DNA of 44,326 nt, taken from the IMG/VR virus record IMGVR_UViG_3300005518_000010, positions 1 to 44,326 of that record; one strand, 5' to 3'. The notes beneath the pieces were generated by a model. It worked only from the letters and a program-made list of their open reading frames with translations. It was not told the origin of the DNA and made no database searches. The position numbers and the translations under genes were made by a program. Shown here piece by piece: positions 1-7,843 of this stretch. The stretch comes from a virus. Position 1 is the first letter of the stretch; every line of letters begins with the position of its first letter.

Positions 1-90
1 GTTGATCCGGATCGACTTCTGGCTGTCCATCAGCGCGATCGACAACGCCGCTAGGGCGACGGTGAGAGTGCCCGCGCGGGCGGCCATGAA
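1..90. repeat. Terminal redundancy, left copy (circle closure)
   Basis: These 90 bases are identical to 44237-44326. The tape measure reading frame runs through the join without interruption, so this is the overlap left when a circular or circularly permuted genome is assembled as a linear contig, not a biological duplication. Removing one copy gives a 44,236-bp circle. Confidence 0.95.
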
Positions 91-1398
91 CGCCAGCCCC
101 GTGCCCGCTATCCGCCCGGCAGCGCCAGTGGCGATCAGGTTGACCGACAGCGTGGCCACGCCGGCACGTAGCTTGACGATCGCGGCGAAGGTCAGCAGGG
201 CGATGCCCGTGGTGCCGGCCAGAACAGTCCCGGCGGCCAGCACCGGTCCCGGCAGGGTGCCGATGGCGTTGGTCAGACCGGTCGCAGCCTGGGTAAGCAT
301 CCGCAGCCCACCGGATGCGCCCGAGCCGGAGGTGATGAACAGCGTCTCCAGCGACCCGGTCAACGCCTCAACGTCGCCGGCCAGGTTGTCCAGCTTCTGC
401 GCCGCCACCCGAGCCGCCGCGCCCTGGTCGTTGACGGCGTCGATGTATTCCTGGATGCCTTCGGCGCCCTCCTCGTAGAGGACGTTCGCGGCCCGGATCG
501 CGTCCGAGCCGAAGATGGTCTGCATGGCGGCGTTGCGTTGCGCCGGCGCCATGTCCTTGAACGCGGTCTGCAGTTGGCCGGCGATGCTGACCGAGTCGAC
601 CAGGTTACCGTTGGCGTCATACATCGAGATGCCGAGCTCTCCCATCAGCTCGGCGGCCTCATCCAACGGTGCCGCCAACCGCAGTAGCGCGGTCTTCAGC
701 GACGTCGCCCCGTCGGAGCCCTTCAGCCCGCGGTCGGCGAACGCGCCGAGGATGGCGACGGTCTCCTCCAGGCCAAAGCCGACCTGCGCGGCGATCAGAC
801 CAACCTGCTGCAGCCCTTGGCCGAGGTCTTCCACACCGGCGGAGGACTTGTTGGCCGCGGCGGCGAGCACGTCGGCGATGTGCTCCATGTCCGCGCCGCC
901 GAGGCCAAACGTGTTCATCGCCGCGGCGCCGATCTCGGCGGCGGTGGCGAGTTCCAACGACCCGGCCGCGGCCAGGGACAGCGCCCCGGTCAGTGCGCCG
1001 CCGAGAATGTCGGCGGTGGAGATACCGGCCTTGGCCAGTTCCGCCTCGGCCTGCGCCGCCTGCGACGCGGAGAACGACGTAGCCGCACCCGCGTCCAACG
1101 CCGCCTGCCGGAGCTTGCCTAGGTCTTCGGCGGTGGCGTTGGCGACCGCCCCGACCTCGGACATCTGCTTGTCGAACTTGGCCGCGGCGACGATGGCGAC
1201 ACCGGCGGCACCGACCAACGCCAACCCGACCAGGGTTGCCGCGCCGGCCAACTTGTCGAGGTCGGCCTTGCCTTTCTTGCCGGTCTTGTCGATCGTCTGG
1301 CCGAGGTGGGTGGTGGCGGCCTCGGCCTCTTTCGCGTCCTTCTTGTACCCGTCGACGAGGAGCCGGAGGCGTACGCCGATCGAACGCATGGAGGCCAC
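1..1398 (-). CDS. Tail tape measure protein, N-terminal part (continues at the right end)
   Basis: This is the first 466 codons of the tape measure protein, which sets tail length and passes through the tail tube during DNA entry. The frame is open to base 1 and continues from 44236 to a stop at 43181, giving 817 residues in all. A GTG start at 1398 (ASMRSIGVRL follows) sits 9 nt after GGAGG; an in-frame ATG at 1389 is the alternative. Residues about 74-280 (KFDKQMSEVGAV, then an Ala-rich helical region) match the TP901-1-type tape measure core. Hydrophobic stretches at about 52-73 and near 390-440 are usual for the family. It lies just behind the tail chaperone frameshift gene, the normal siphophage order. 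Confidence 0.93.
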   Translation of the reverse strand, partial: MASMRSIGVRLRLLVDGYKKDAKEAEAATTHLGQTIDKTGKKGKADLDKLAGAATLVGLALVGAAGVAIVAAAKFDKQMSEVGAVANATAEDLGKLRQAALDAGAATSFSASQAAQAEAELAKAGISTADILGGALTGALSLAAAGSLELATAAEIGAAAMNTFGLGGADMEHIADVLAAAANKSSAGVEDLGQGLQQVGLIAAQVGFGLEETVAILGAFADRGLKGSDGATSLKTALLRLAAPLDEAAELMGELGISMYDANGNLVDSVSIAGQLQTAFKDMAPAQRNAAMQTIFGSDAIRAANVLYEEGAEGIQEYIDAVNDQGAAARVAAQKLDNLAGDVEALTGSLETLFITSGSGASGGLRMLTQAATGLTNAIGTLPGPVLAAGTVLAGTTGIALLTFAAIVKLRAGVATLSVNLIATGAAGRIAGTGLAFMAARAGTLTVALAALSIALMDSQKSIRIN

Positions 1399-1401
1399 GG
1401 C

Positions 1402-2375
1402 CTACCCCCTCCGCTTCGGCTTACGTCGTGGTGGGCGGGGCTTCTTCACCGCAAGGTGAATCATGCCGGCGGCCTCGGGATGCTTCTGGTGCGTCTCCCG
1501 CGACTGGGCCAGCGCCAGACAGCGAAGGCACACAGCGGGCGGCAGCGGCTCAAACTTCCACCGCTCGTAGTCCAGGGTTTCGACCAGATCCCCGCCGCAG
1601 CGGCGGCACTCGTTGTCCTCACGCAATGCCAGCGCCAGCGCCCACGCGCGCGAGTCTTCGTCCCAGCCCGGGCGGGTCACCACCGTCGTGCCGGTCAGGG
1701 CTCCGTCGGCGTCGTAATGCTCGTGAACCTCGGTGGACGGCGCCCCATCGAAAACTGCCAGCGGTGCGCCCCACGCGCGGGCGGCGGCTACTCGTCGACG
1801 GAGGTCTGGGTCGTCGAGCGCCTGTGCCGCAAAGGGACAGCATCATCCCCGCGGCTGCAGTTCCACGCCGCCAGGAACAGCGACTCGGCCTGCTCGATGG
1901 TGGCGAAGCCGAGCAACCAGTCCAGCATCCCGTCAGGCACCGGCTCGACCGGGTCGTCCGGCTCGGCCCGGATTCCGACGACGGCGGCCCGGATCATCGG
2001 CTCCCGCATCGTCACCGGGTTGCATCCGTGGATCCGGTCCCAGCCCTCACGCGGCTTACCTTCGTCGTCCAGCCGCGGCGGATGGGCCGCCTTCAGCGCC
2101 TCGAACGGGGTGCCCTGCAGGCCCTCCACAACCACCAGCAGCGTGTCGTCCGCGGCCTGCTCGTAGAGGCTGTCGAGCAACTTGTCCAGTTCGGCGATCT
2201 TCGCCGCGTTGGACTTCGACGCCAGTCGCCCGCCACCTGGGGACCGGTCGAGGGCGGCGATGTCGTCCTGAACGCCCTGGATCTGCTCGGCCAGTTCGCC
2301 GCCGCAAACAATGGGCACCGTGCGACGGGGACGCGTCGCACGGGCCATCAGTTCGGCGATCCGGGCGGGTGTCAC
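1402..2375 (-). CDS. Tail assembly chaperone fusion made by -1 frameshift (G-T type)
   Basis: The zero-frame chaperone (2375-1788) and a second frame ending at 1402 are joined by a -1 shift at the slippery heptamer CCCTTTG (1836-1830). The second frame has a stop just before the heptamer and then stays open through the first gene's stop. It reads AAQALDDPDLRRRVAAARAW, then residues ending in a basic KKPRPPRRKPKRRG tail. The fusion would be 324 residues (182 codons, then 142). The extension has a CRRCGG...CLRC cysteine pattern. This is the lambda G/GT arrangement that is conserved before tape measure genes: both products bind the tape measure protein during tail assembly and are absent from the virion. 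A GTG at 1683 could start the downstream frame alone, but coding sense clearly begins about 150 bases earlier. Confidence 0.85.
1788..2375 (-). CDS. Tail assembly chaperone, unshifted (G-type) product
   Basis: This is a 195-residue zero-frame product starting at GTG 2375, which overlaps the major tail protein stop (GTGA). Its middle is charged and helical (KSNAAKIAELDKLLDSLYEQ), followed by LDWLLGFATIEQAESLFLAAW, the kind of sequence seen in the first of the paired actinophage tail chaperones. The last 13 residues after the slippery site are Arg/Ser/Thr-rich and look like read-through of the other frame. It would act with the less abundant frameshift product in tail tube polymerisation around the tape measure protein. 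Confidence 0.85.
   Translation of the reverse strand: MTPARIAELMARATRPRRTVPIVCGGELAEQIQGVQDDIAALDRSPGGGRLASKSNAAKIAELDKLLDSLYEQAADDTLLVVVEGLQGTPFEALKAAHPPRLDDEGKPREGWDRIHGCNPVTMREPMIRAAVVGIRAEPDDPVEPVPDGMLDWLLGFATIEQAESLFLAAWNCSRGDDAVPLRHRRSTTQTSVDE
1830..1836 (-). promoter_or_regulatory. -1 ribosomal slippery heptamer
   Basis: On the minus strand the sequence is C CCT TTG, a fit to X XXY YYZ. CCT and TTG are zero-frame codons and re-pair as CCC and TTT. About 11 nt downstream, a TCGACG/CGTCGA stem can form, which could stimulate slippage. The -1 frame has a stop four codons before the GCG at which shifted translation resumes, so the shift must occur between that stop and the zero-frame stop at 1788. 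Confidence 0.8.
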
Positions 2376-2878
2376 GAAGCGAGCACCTGCACCAAACCGG
2401 GCGTTCCCGGCGGGCGGAGGTAGGCCGCCTGCTGCATGAGCCACGGCGAGTTGGCGGTGCGGCCAGCCGGGTGCTGACGACCCAGCTTCACCGCGTAGGG
2501 CTGCACCCAGTCCCACGCCGCCAGCGGGGTGTCGAACGGCACGGCCGGGCGCTCCACGAAGTAGCCTTCGGTGCCCTCGATCAGGGTCAGGCGGGCTTCG
2601 TCGTCGTCCGGGCTTTCGGTGTTGAACACGTACATCAGCGGGAAGTCGTAGCCTTTGCGACCCGGACCCGAGTAGTCGGTGTCCGAGCACAGACGGTTGT
2701 CGGTGATTCCCGCCTCGTTCAGCACCGGCGCCCAGCCGGTGTCGGAGAAGTAGCAGGACATGTCGAGCACGCCGCCACCGTTGAGCTCGGTCAGGGTGGG
2801 GAACTCCGGGTCCGCCAGAGTTGGCACCCAGAGAACCAGATCGGTGCCGTCGAAGGTGACGGACGCCGGCTGAGTCAT
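2372..2878 (-). CDS. Major tail (tube) protein
   Basis: This is a 168-residue protein that starts with ATG overlapping the previous stop (ATGA). It lies between the tail terminator/connector genes and the tail chaperones, which is where the tail tube subunit sits in siphophages. The sequence is beta-rich and acidic (VTFDGTDLVLWVPTLADPEF) with an ERPAVPFDTPLAAWDWVQPYAVKLGR segment, the style of actinophage tube subunits. The assignment rests on position, size and overall character. No catalytic motif is expected. Confidence 0.75.
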   Translation of the reverse strand: MTQPASVTFDGTDLVLWVPTLADPEFPTLTELNGGGVLDMSCYFSDTGWAPVLNEAGITDNRLCSDTDYSGPGRKGYDFPLMYVFNTESPDDDEARLTLIEGTEGYFVERPAVPFDTPLAAWDWVQPYAVKLGRQHPAGRTANSPWLMQQAAYLRPPGTPGLVQVLAS

Positions 2879-3141
2879 AGCGACTCACTCTCCTTCATTT
2901 CGGCGACCGCGGGCTTCGCGGCTCGCTTGGATTGCGGGACCAGCACCGCGAGCGGGCGCTGGGGCTTGGCGGGGCGGGGTTTGCCGCCGTGACGGCCGGG
3001 CAGGGCCTGGCCGAGGGTGTTGTGGTAGAACGGCACCTCTTCGGCGACGCCGCGCTCGAGCAACATCTGCATCCGTTCGATGCCGACGTCGTACTGGTGG
3101 CCGGTCACCTTGTCGCGCACCCGCGCCCAAACCTGCGCCAT
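2875..3141 (-). CDS. Small protein between tail terminator and tail tube genes, function unknown
   Basis: This 88-residue protein starts at ATG 3141, fused to the upstream stop as TGATG. The N-terminal half is mixed charged (AQVWARVRDKVTGHQYDVGI), and the C-terminal third is Lys/Arg/Pro/Ala-rich (GGKPRPAKPQRPLAVL). Its place between the tail terminator and the tube protein suggests a small structural or assembly role. No family was recognised. The longer upstream extension in the same frame is Arg-rich and overlaps the previous gene, so it is not used. Confidence 0.6.
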   Translation of the reverse strand: MAQVWARVRDKVTGHQYDVGIERMQMLLERGVAEEVPFYHNTLGQALPGRHGGKPRPAKPQRPLAVLVPQSKRAAKPAVAEMKESESL

Positions 3142-3575
3142 CAGGAGATCTGCCTTCCTGGCTGGTCTTCCAGCCGGTAGACGGCGGTGATCGTGACGGT
3201 GGTCTGTGCCACCGGTTCGGTTACGTCGGCGTCGCGTGTCTGCTCGTGCCGGATCGGGTAGACCGACCTGCCGTCGAGTTCTGGTATCGCGTCCAGCCAC
3301 GCCTCTTTGACCTGTGCGGCCATAGCCCTGGCCTCGATGTCGTTGGCGCCGACGCAGTGGGCGAACGCGCGGGTGACGGTGCGGGTCGACCAGTGCTGCA
3401 GCCGGTCGCCGTCGGCGTGCTGGCTGACGAAGTGCACCGACACGTAAGGCGGTGCGGCGCCGGAGGGGACTGTGGTCGGGCCGCCGGCAACGGCGGGGTA
3501 GACGGTGATCGGGCGGGCGCGCAGCAGCGCCAGCATCGCGTTTGCGTGGCCCTGCTCGTCGCCGTAGTCGGTCAT
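3141..3575 (-). CDS. Tail terminator / tail completion protein
   Basis: This is a 144-residue protein. It starts MTDYGDEQGHANAMLALLRA and then shows alternating beta strands typical of the gpU-like tail completion fold (PPYVSVHFVSQHADGDR, then TVTRAFAHCVGAND, then TTVTITAVYRLED). It is placed directly after a gp10-like connector and before the tube gene, the usual site of the tail terminator, which caps the tail tube and joins it to the connector. It overlaps its upstream neighbour by ATGA. Confidence 0.7.
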   Translation of the reverse strand: MTDYGDEQGHANAMLALLRARPITVYPAVAGGPTTVPSGAAPPYVSVHFVSQHADGDRLQHWSTRTVTRAFAHCVGANDIEARAMAAQVKEAWLDAIPELDGRSVYPIRHEQTRDADVTEPVAQTTVTITAVYRLEDQPGRQIS

Positions 3576-3949
3576 TGCACTAGCCTCGCGGCGAGCTCTT
3601 CGGAGGCCTTGATGAACCGCGGCGCCTCTTCATCCAGCGCCGGCTCGAGGTGCGGGTGTGGCGCGTTGTACGGCCCGCCGTACTCCAGCAGGTTGCCCAG
3701 CCCCCACTGCCGCCGCCCCTTGGCCGGGCCGATCTCGCCCTCGATCTCCTGGGCTCTGACGGTCACGTCGTAGTTGATCGAGTTGGCGTAGTAGGGGATG
3801 TGCGGGCCGCGGGGCGCCTTGGCCCGGGCGGCGGTCTTGATGTTCAGGCTGCCCTTGCTGACGATGGCGTAGCCGGCGACCGACACCACTTCGGCCGCGC
3901 GGGCGAGGTCGCGCGCGTACGCGACGAGTTCGGTGATGTCGGCGTCCAT
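3572..3949 (-). CDS. HK97 gp10-like head-tail / minor tail component
   Basis: The protein is 125 residues, with ATG at 3949 within TGATG. The central part carries the usual pattern of this family: a helical start, then KTAARAKAPRGPHIPYYANSI (removal of acidic residues before a small-molecule-like APRGP turn), a beta strand (YDVTVRAQEIEGEIGP), a GNLLEYGG turn, and HPHLEPALDEEAPRFIKA at the end. The terminal PHLEPAL(D) block is diagnostic for gp10-like tail-completion proteins. It sits between the adaptor genes and the tail terminator. Confidence 0.75.
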   Translation of the reverse strand: MDADITELVAYARDLARAAEVVSVAGYAIVSKGSLNIKTAARAKAPRGPHIPYYANSINYDVTVRAQEIEGEIGPAKGRRQWGLGNLLEYGGPYNAPHPHLEPALDEEAPRFIKASEELAARLVQ

Positions 3950-4362
3950 CAGGCCGTCACCTGCTCGAAGTGGAACCGCCGCGCGGAGGCGTGGCTCTTC
4001 GCCGGCTGGGCGCGCAGCCACGCCACCACACCGACCAGGGCCGGGTCGTTCGTCGACGCGGTGATGGTGCAGCGGTCGCCCGCCTGCACCGCCGTTGACG
4101 TCGCCACCGGCAACTGCAGCTCGCGCGATATGGCCAACTGCGGCTGATCGGGGGCGGTGTTGATGTCGCGCGGATATCCGCCACGTTCCTGCACCCGGCA
4201 CGGCCCGGTGTAGACGGTCGAGGTCGTCTCCGTCGTCGCGCCGGTGGTTTCGTTCGTGGACGTTCCGGTGACCCGCACGATGGTGCACGTGTCGGGGAAG
4301 CCCCGCGTGGCACTGGCCGCGAAGGCGCGCGCGCGGGCCAGGACCGAGTTGGCCGTCATCAT
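3949..4362 (-). CDS. Head-tail connector, DUF6093-like
   Basis: This is a 137-residue protein with two consecutive ATG codons (4362 and 4359); the first makes an ATGA overlap with the upstream stop. After an Ala/Arg-rich helix it has beta sequence with PDTCTIVRVTGTSTNET, YTGPCRVQ, and LQLPVATSTAVQAGDRCTIT. This resembles the actinophage stopper-like family DUF6093, in which a GPC(R)VQ turn precedes a beta barrel. The family call is from memory of the pattern. The role as a connector follows from gene order (adaptor, this protein, gp10-like, tail terminator). Confidence 0.65.
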   Translation of the reverse strand: MMTANSVLARARAFAASATRGFPDTCTIVRVTGTSTNETTGATTETTSTVYTGPCRVQERGGYPRDINTAPDQPQLAISRELQLPVATSTAVQAGDRCTITASTNDPALVGVVAWLRAQPAKSHASARRFHFEQVTA

Positions 4363-5228
4363 CGCCTCGACAAGGTGACGTGGGCGGTGTAGCCGTAGGC
4401 CTCGCGGATCGCGGCGACCATGTACTCGGTGAGCCACATTCGCGCGTCGGCGTCGCCGTAGCTGACCTGGTAGTCGTCGATCGACTCCGATGATGCGGTC
4501 CCGCCCGGGTTGCCCCAGCCCATGGCGCCCAGCGATAGGGTCATGTCCTTACCGAGTTGCAGCCACTGCGACCCGGCCGGATACCCGGACGTGAACGAGC
4601 ACGTGACCTGCGACGGCGGGGAGTAGGTGCGCATCCACCCGCCGGCCCGCCACAGCATCTGCTTGCGCAGCACCCAGTCGGTGATGACCTCGCCGTCGAT
4701 CTGCACCTCGGCGACTTCCTGCACCGGCAACTGCGGCAATGGCAGGTAGTAGTCGCATGGGTCGCTGACGTCGATCAGCACGTCCTCATGTTCGACCTGG
4801 ACGATGCGCTGACCGCCGGCCGCGCGCTGCACCTTCGACGTGGCCAACTCGACGAGCATGGTCAGCGTCTGCTGTTGCGCCGTGGTCAGCGAGGTGTAGT
4901 CCAGTTGGAGGAACAGCGCCAGGTCCTGCGCGGTCGCCAGTTGGTCGCCTCGGGTGAACGGTGCGGCCGTCGGGGCGAGGTTGACCACGACAGTGCTGTA
5001 CTCGACGCCCTGCCCGGTGTTGGTGACGGTCCACGCGAACACCCAAAGGCCGGCCTGGTTGAGCGTTACTTCGTCGGCGGTCCACGTGGCGCCGCCGTCG
5101 GCGGTCGACTCGCCGGTGCCGGCTGTGATGGTGCCGTCGGGTGCGGTGATGGACAGCGAGGCGAGGGTGGTGCCGTCGAACGGGCTGACGGTCAGCGTGG
5201 GTGTGAGCAGATCACCGACGTCGGTCAC
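4359..5228 (-). CDS. Head-to-tail adaptor with N-terminal Ig-like domain
   Basis: This 289-residue protein starts with GTG at 5228. Residues 1-88 are a beta sandwich-like region (TLTVSPFDGTTLASLSITAP ... GLWVFAWTVTNTGQGVEYST). Residues 90-289 look like a gp6/gp15-type adaptor: QDLALFLQLDYTSL, TMLVELATSKVQRAAGGQRI, VQEVAEVQIDGEVI, and a long final helix. The adaptor binds the portal and receives the stopper protein. The N-terminal Ig-like part is an addition to the usual roughly 150-180-residue adaptor and could be exposed on the virion neck. Confidence 0.7.
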   Translation of the reverse strand: MTDVGDLLTPTLTVSPFDGTTLASLSITAPDGTITAGTGESTADGGATWTADEVTLNQAGLWVFAWTVTNTGQGVEYSTVVVNLAPTAAPFTRGDQLATAQDLALFLQLDYTSLTTAQQQTLTMLVELATSKVQRAAGGQRIVQVEHEDVLIDVSDPCDYYLPLPQLPVQEVAEVQIDGEVITDWVLRKQMLWRAGGWMRTYSPPSQVTCSFTSGYPAGSQWLQLGKDMTLSLGAMGWGNPGGTASSESIDDYQVSYGDADARMWLTEYMVAAIREAYGYTAHVTLSRR

Positions 5229-5230
5229 GA

Positions 5231-6871
5231 TCAGCCTCCTGTCGCGACGAGCACGGTCTGGGTTGGTGTTGCGTCAAGCTCCGACGTGGCCGAGGTGGTG
5301 CCGCTCAGGTCGTCCTGCCCGGTCTCGTAGGCGTCCAGGTCGGCCATGTCTTCGCCCGCCACAAGTAGGCGCTGGCCTTCGACGACGGCGAGGCCGAGGA
5401 ACGCCAACACCGCGGCCGCTGTGCCGAACACACCCCGGACACCGGAACTGGATGCGGCAAAGACGAAGCTGCCGACGGCTTGCCCCTGGACGGCGCTGCC
5501 GCCCGCGACGCCGCTCGCGGCCCCGCTGAACGTAAACGCGCCAGCCGCGGCGCCGACATGTCCGGCCACGCCCTGTGCTGTTGAGCCGAAGGTGAGGGCG
5601 GCAAGCCCTTGACCTTGGACGGCTCCGGCGATTTCACCGCTGGCGGCACCGACGAACGCGTAAGCGCCGAGCCCGGTCGCCACAACTCCCGGCACACCGG
5701 CGGCGGCACCGGTGAACGTGAACGCGGCGGTCGTTGCGCCGACGACGCCCGTAACGCCCTGTCCGGTACTGGTGAACGTGAACGCGGCGGTCGTTGACCC
5801 CACCACGCCCGGGATGCCCGAGCCAGTGCCTCCGAACGTGAATGCGCCGGCACCCTGCCCGATCACGCCCGGCACACCGCTGGCGGCGCCCGCAAACGTG
5901 AAGACTCCGGCGGCTTGGCCCTCTGGCCCAGGGGTCTCCACATCGCCGCTGGCCGCGCCGGTGAACGTGAAGGCGCCGAGCGCAGCCCCGACAACACCGG
6001 CCACGCCCTGAGCTGTCGACCCGAAGGTGAAAGCGGCGGTTGTTGCGCCGACCACACCGGGCACGCCGGCAGCGGTGGACCCGAAGGTCACGGCCTTGAC
6101 GGCGGCTCCGACGACGCCCGGCACACCGCTGGCCGTGGACCCGAAGGTAAAAGCGCCCAGGCCGGTGCCGGTCACGCCCTCACGGAGTCGCACGATAGCG
6201 GTCGCGCCGCATGTGCTCGTGGCTGAGGTGTGAGTCCAGGTTGGTGCGTTGGCGCTGCCGGTGCTAACCGATGCGTCGAACGAATACGCGCCGGAGTCCG
6301 TGCCGCTGGTCGAACGGGACGCGTTGCGCTGGGTGCGGGCGCCGAACGTCGCGCCGGTCTGGGTGATGGCCGGCGAGGTGATCGTCTGCGCGGCGTCGGT
6401 GTCGGTCGAGTTCGCCGCGACAAGCATGTCGTTGGGCAGCAGAGTCGTGGCCCAAGCCCCACACCCGGCCGACCAGTCCGCGCCGTGGGTGGTGTCGGCA
6501 CCGGACACGAGGACCGGATCGTGGAAGATCCCCGTGGTGGCAGAGTAGATCGACATAGCGCCGGCCGACGACACGCCGACGTCGTTGGTGACCGTTACCG
6601 AACCACTCTCGGAACCGGTCAGCCGCTTGTACCAGACACCGACCTTGGTGGTGCCGGCGTCGTTGGCCGAAGCGCCGGTACCGCCGGCCTGGGTACCGAT
6701 CGGGGTGAAACCGGTTACCGTGCCGAACACCGCGCCGGACAGTTTGACCGCGGCCACCAGGATTGCGATACGCCCGGCCGCAACCCCGGACGGGTAGGCC
6801 ACGCTGATGGAGGTCGTGCCCTGCGCGCTGGCAGCCGGGGAACCCGTCGAACCCTCATGTGCGATGGTCAT
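5231..6871 (-). CDS. Tandem-repeat surface protein of the neck/decoration region
   Basis: This is a 546-residue protein. Residues 1-230 form a beta-rich, Ser/Thr-rich domain (one Cys pair candidate, C137/C221). Residues 238-499 are about 13 copies of a 19-23-residue unit with the core GAFTFxSTAxGVPGVVGA; aromatic Phe pairs and Gly/Pro turns recur at fixed spacing, suggesting a beta-solenoid or fibrous rod. The last 45 residues are acidic. It is low in charge, and the repeats have few Lys/Arg. It lies between a fibre-like gene and the adaptor and beside the glycosyltransferase block, so it may be a virion fibre and a possible sugar acceptor. That link is inference. No known family was assigned. 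Confidence 0.7.
   Translation of the reverse strand: MTIAHEGSTGSPAASAQGTTSISVAYPSGVAAGRIAILVAAVKLSGAVFGTVTGFTPIGTQAGGTGASANDAGTTKVGVWYKRLTGSESGSVTVTNDVGVSSAGAMSIYSATTGIFHDPVLVSGADTTHGADWSAGCGAWATTLLPNDMLVAANSTDTDAAQTITSPAITQTGATFGARTQRNASRSTSGTDSGAYSFDASVSTGSANAPTWTHTSATSTCGATAIVRLREGVTGTGLGAFTFGSTASGVPGVVGAAVKAVTFGSTAAGVPGVVGATTAAFTFGSTAQGVAGVVGAALGAFTFTGAASGDVETPGPEGQAAGVFTFAGAASGVPGVIGQGAGAFTFGGTGSGIPGVVGSTTAAFTFTSTGQGVTGVVGATTAAFTFTGAAAGVPGVVATGLGAYAFVGAASGEIAGAVQGQGLAALTFGSTAQGVAGHVGAAAGAFTFSGAASGVAGGSAVQGQAVGSFVFAASSSGVRGVFGTAAAVLAFLGLAVVEGQRLLVAGEDMADLDAYETGQDDLSGTTSATSELDATPTQTVLVATGG
5375..6160 (-). repeat. Coding tandem repeat array (about 60-nt units)
   Basis: The DNA behind the repeat region shows recurrent motifs such as GGTGAACGTGAACGCGGC and GAAGGT(G/C)A on the plus strand at roughly 60-69-nt intervals. 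Some units are almost identical over 30-40 nt (for example 5708-5740 and 5768-5800), while others have diverged. This suggests recent unit duplication and slippage, so the unit number is likely to differ between relatives or within the population. Confidence 0.85.
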
Positions 6872-6894
6872 GGCTCACCGCCCGCCGGAAAATG

Positions 6895-7287
6895 TCAGGA
6901 CGCGACGGACAGTGTTAGGTCCAAATCACCGACGGGGATGGTGAACGTGTCCCCGACCAGAACCGCGTTGGCGGTCATCGTCCCCGAGCAGAGAAAGGTT
7001 CCGTTGGTGCTGGCGTCGTGAGCCGACCAGTGGGTGTAGTCCTCAGCCGTGTCGACCTCACCCGTGGTCCAGCTGACCGCCACGTCGTTGGCGATAGCAC
7101 CGCCGGACGCCGCACCGAACGAGACCTGCTTGCGGGTGGCGTTACCGGCGATCGCGGTCGTACCGGCCGAGCCCGGATCGGCCGTGTGCAGCTGGATCCA
7201 AAACGCGGTAGGTGCGGTGATGTTGCCAGCGTTGCCCAGCGCATCCAGCACCGACGCGGCGAAAGCTGAAGCCAGTCCGGTCGCCAT
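6895..7287 (-). CDS. Tail-fibre-like / decoration protein
   Basis: The protein is 130 residues, ATG 7287 with GAGGAG 8 nt upstream. It starts with a short hydrophobic helix (ATGLASAFAASVLDALGNAG) and continues WIQLHTADPGSAGTTAIAGN, the conserved LHTADPG motif of a small tail-fibre-like family often found in phages. Beta-rich sequence follows, with VSWTTGEVDTAEDYTHWSAHD. The family is usually annotated as a tail fibre or virion surface protein. It heads the pair with the repeat protein after the sugar genes. Confidence 0.65.
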   Translation of the reverse strand: MATGLASAFAASVLDALGNAGNITAPTAFWIQLHTADPGSAGTTAIAGNATRKQVSFGAASGGAIANDVAVSWTTGEVDTAEDYTHWSAHDASTNGTFLCSGTMTANAVLVGDTFTIPVGDLDLTLSVAS

Positions 7288-7303
7288 GGGGTTATCTCCT
7301 CGT

Positions 7304-7843
7304 CTAGCTCTCGTGCCACAGGTGGAAAAGGTCCGCGGTGCCGCGCCACGGCCGGCCGAAACGGGGAACCAGTTGGGTTTGCCAGACCTCGTCTTCGCGC
7401 CGGCCCATGACCGGCATCGGGCACGCCTCGAACACGTCGCGGCGCATGACGACCATGCCGCCGCCGGACACCGCCCGGTGCGGTGGCCGCTCCAACGAGC
7501 CGCGCGGACTCCAGTCGCCGTCGGCCATGACCTGCTCGCTGGCGTCCTTCGTCAGCCGCAGGATCCGCGCGTGCGGCACGGCCCACTTGGCGCCGGCCCG
7601 CACCGCGTCGACGGCCCGGCCGACTTCGGTGCACCACACGTCCGCGTCGGAGATGACGAGAACGTCGCCGCCGCAGGAGCGCACACCGTTTGCGACGACA
7701 CGGCCCTTGCACCATTCGCCGTCGGTATCGGTGGTCGTCAGCGACCAGTCGGAGTGCTCGCGCCGCCACAGGTGGAACAGGAAGTCCCAGGCAGGCTGCC
7801 GGTCTGGGCTTGGCCGCCAAGGCACGACCACGGCAACGCTCAC
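7304..7843 (-). CDS. Glycosyltransferase, GT-A fold
   Basis: This is a 179-residue enzyme starting with GTG at 7843, overlapping the upstream stop (GTGA). It starts VAVVVPWRPSPDRQPAWDFL, the nucleotide-binding strand of GT-A enzymes. SCGGDVLVISDADVW supplies a DAD metal/nucleotide motif, and the downstream part has SGGGMVVMRRDVFEACPMPV and a GRREDEVWQ acceptor-side segment, as in galactosyltransferase-like GT2/GT7 proteins. It is the last of five glycosyltransferases in the island, and probably acts on virion proteins or transfers an unusual sugar made by the epimerases. Donor and acceptor cannot be read from sequence. Confidence 0.75.
   Translation of the reverse strand: MSVAVVVPWRPSPDRQPAWDFLFHLWRREHSDWSLTTTDTDGEWCKGRVVANGVRSCGGDVLVISDADVWCTEVGRAVDAVRAGAKWAVPHARILRLTKDASEQVMADGDWSPRGSLERPPHRAVSGGGMVVMRRDVFEACPMPVMGRREDEVWQTQLVPRFGRPWRGTADLFHLWHES

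Noticed and set aside
1-90. Biological direct terminal repeat of a linear genome
   Set aside because: It is only 90 bp, lies in the middle of a gene, and the frame runs through; assembly overlap of a circle explains it.
5375-6160. CRISPR-like or satellite repeat
   Set aside because: Units are in frame within one protein, contiguous without spacers, and diverged as coding sequence.
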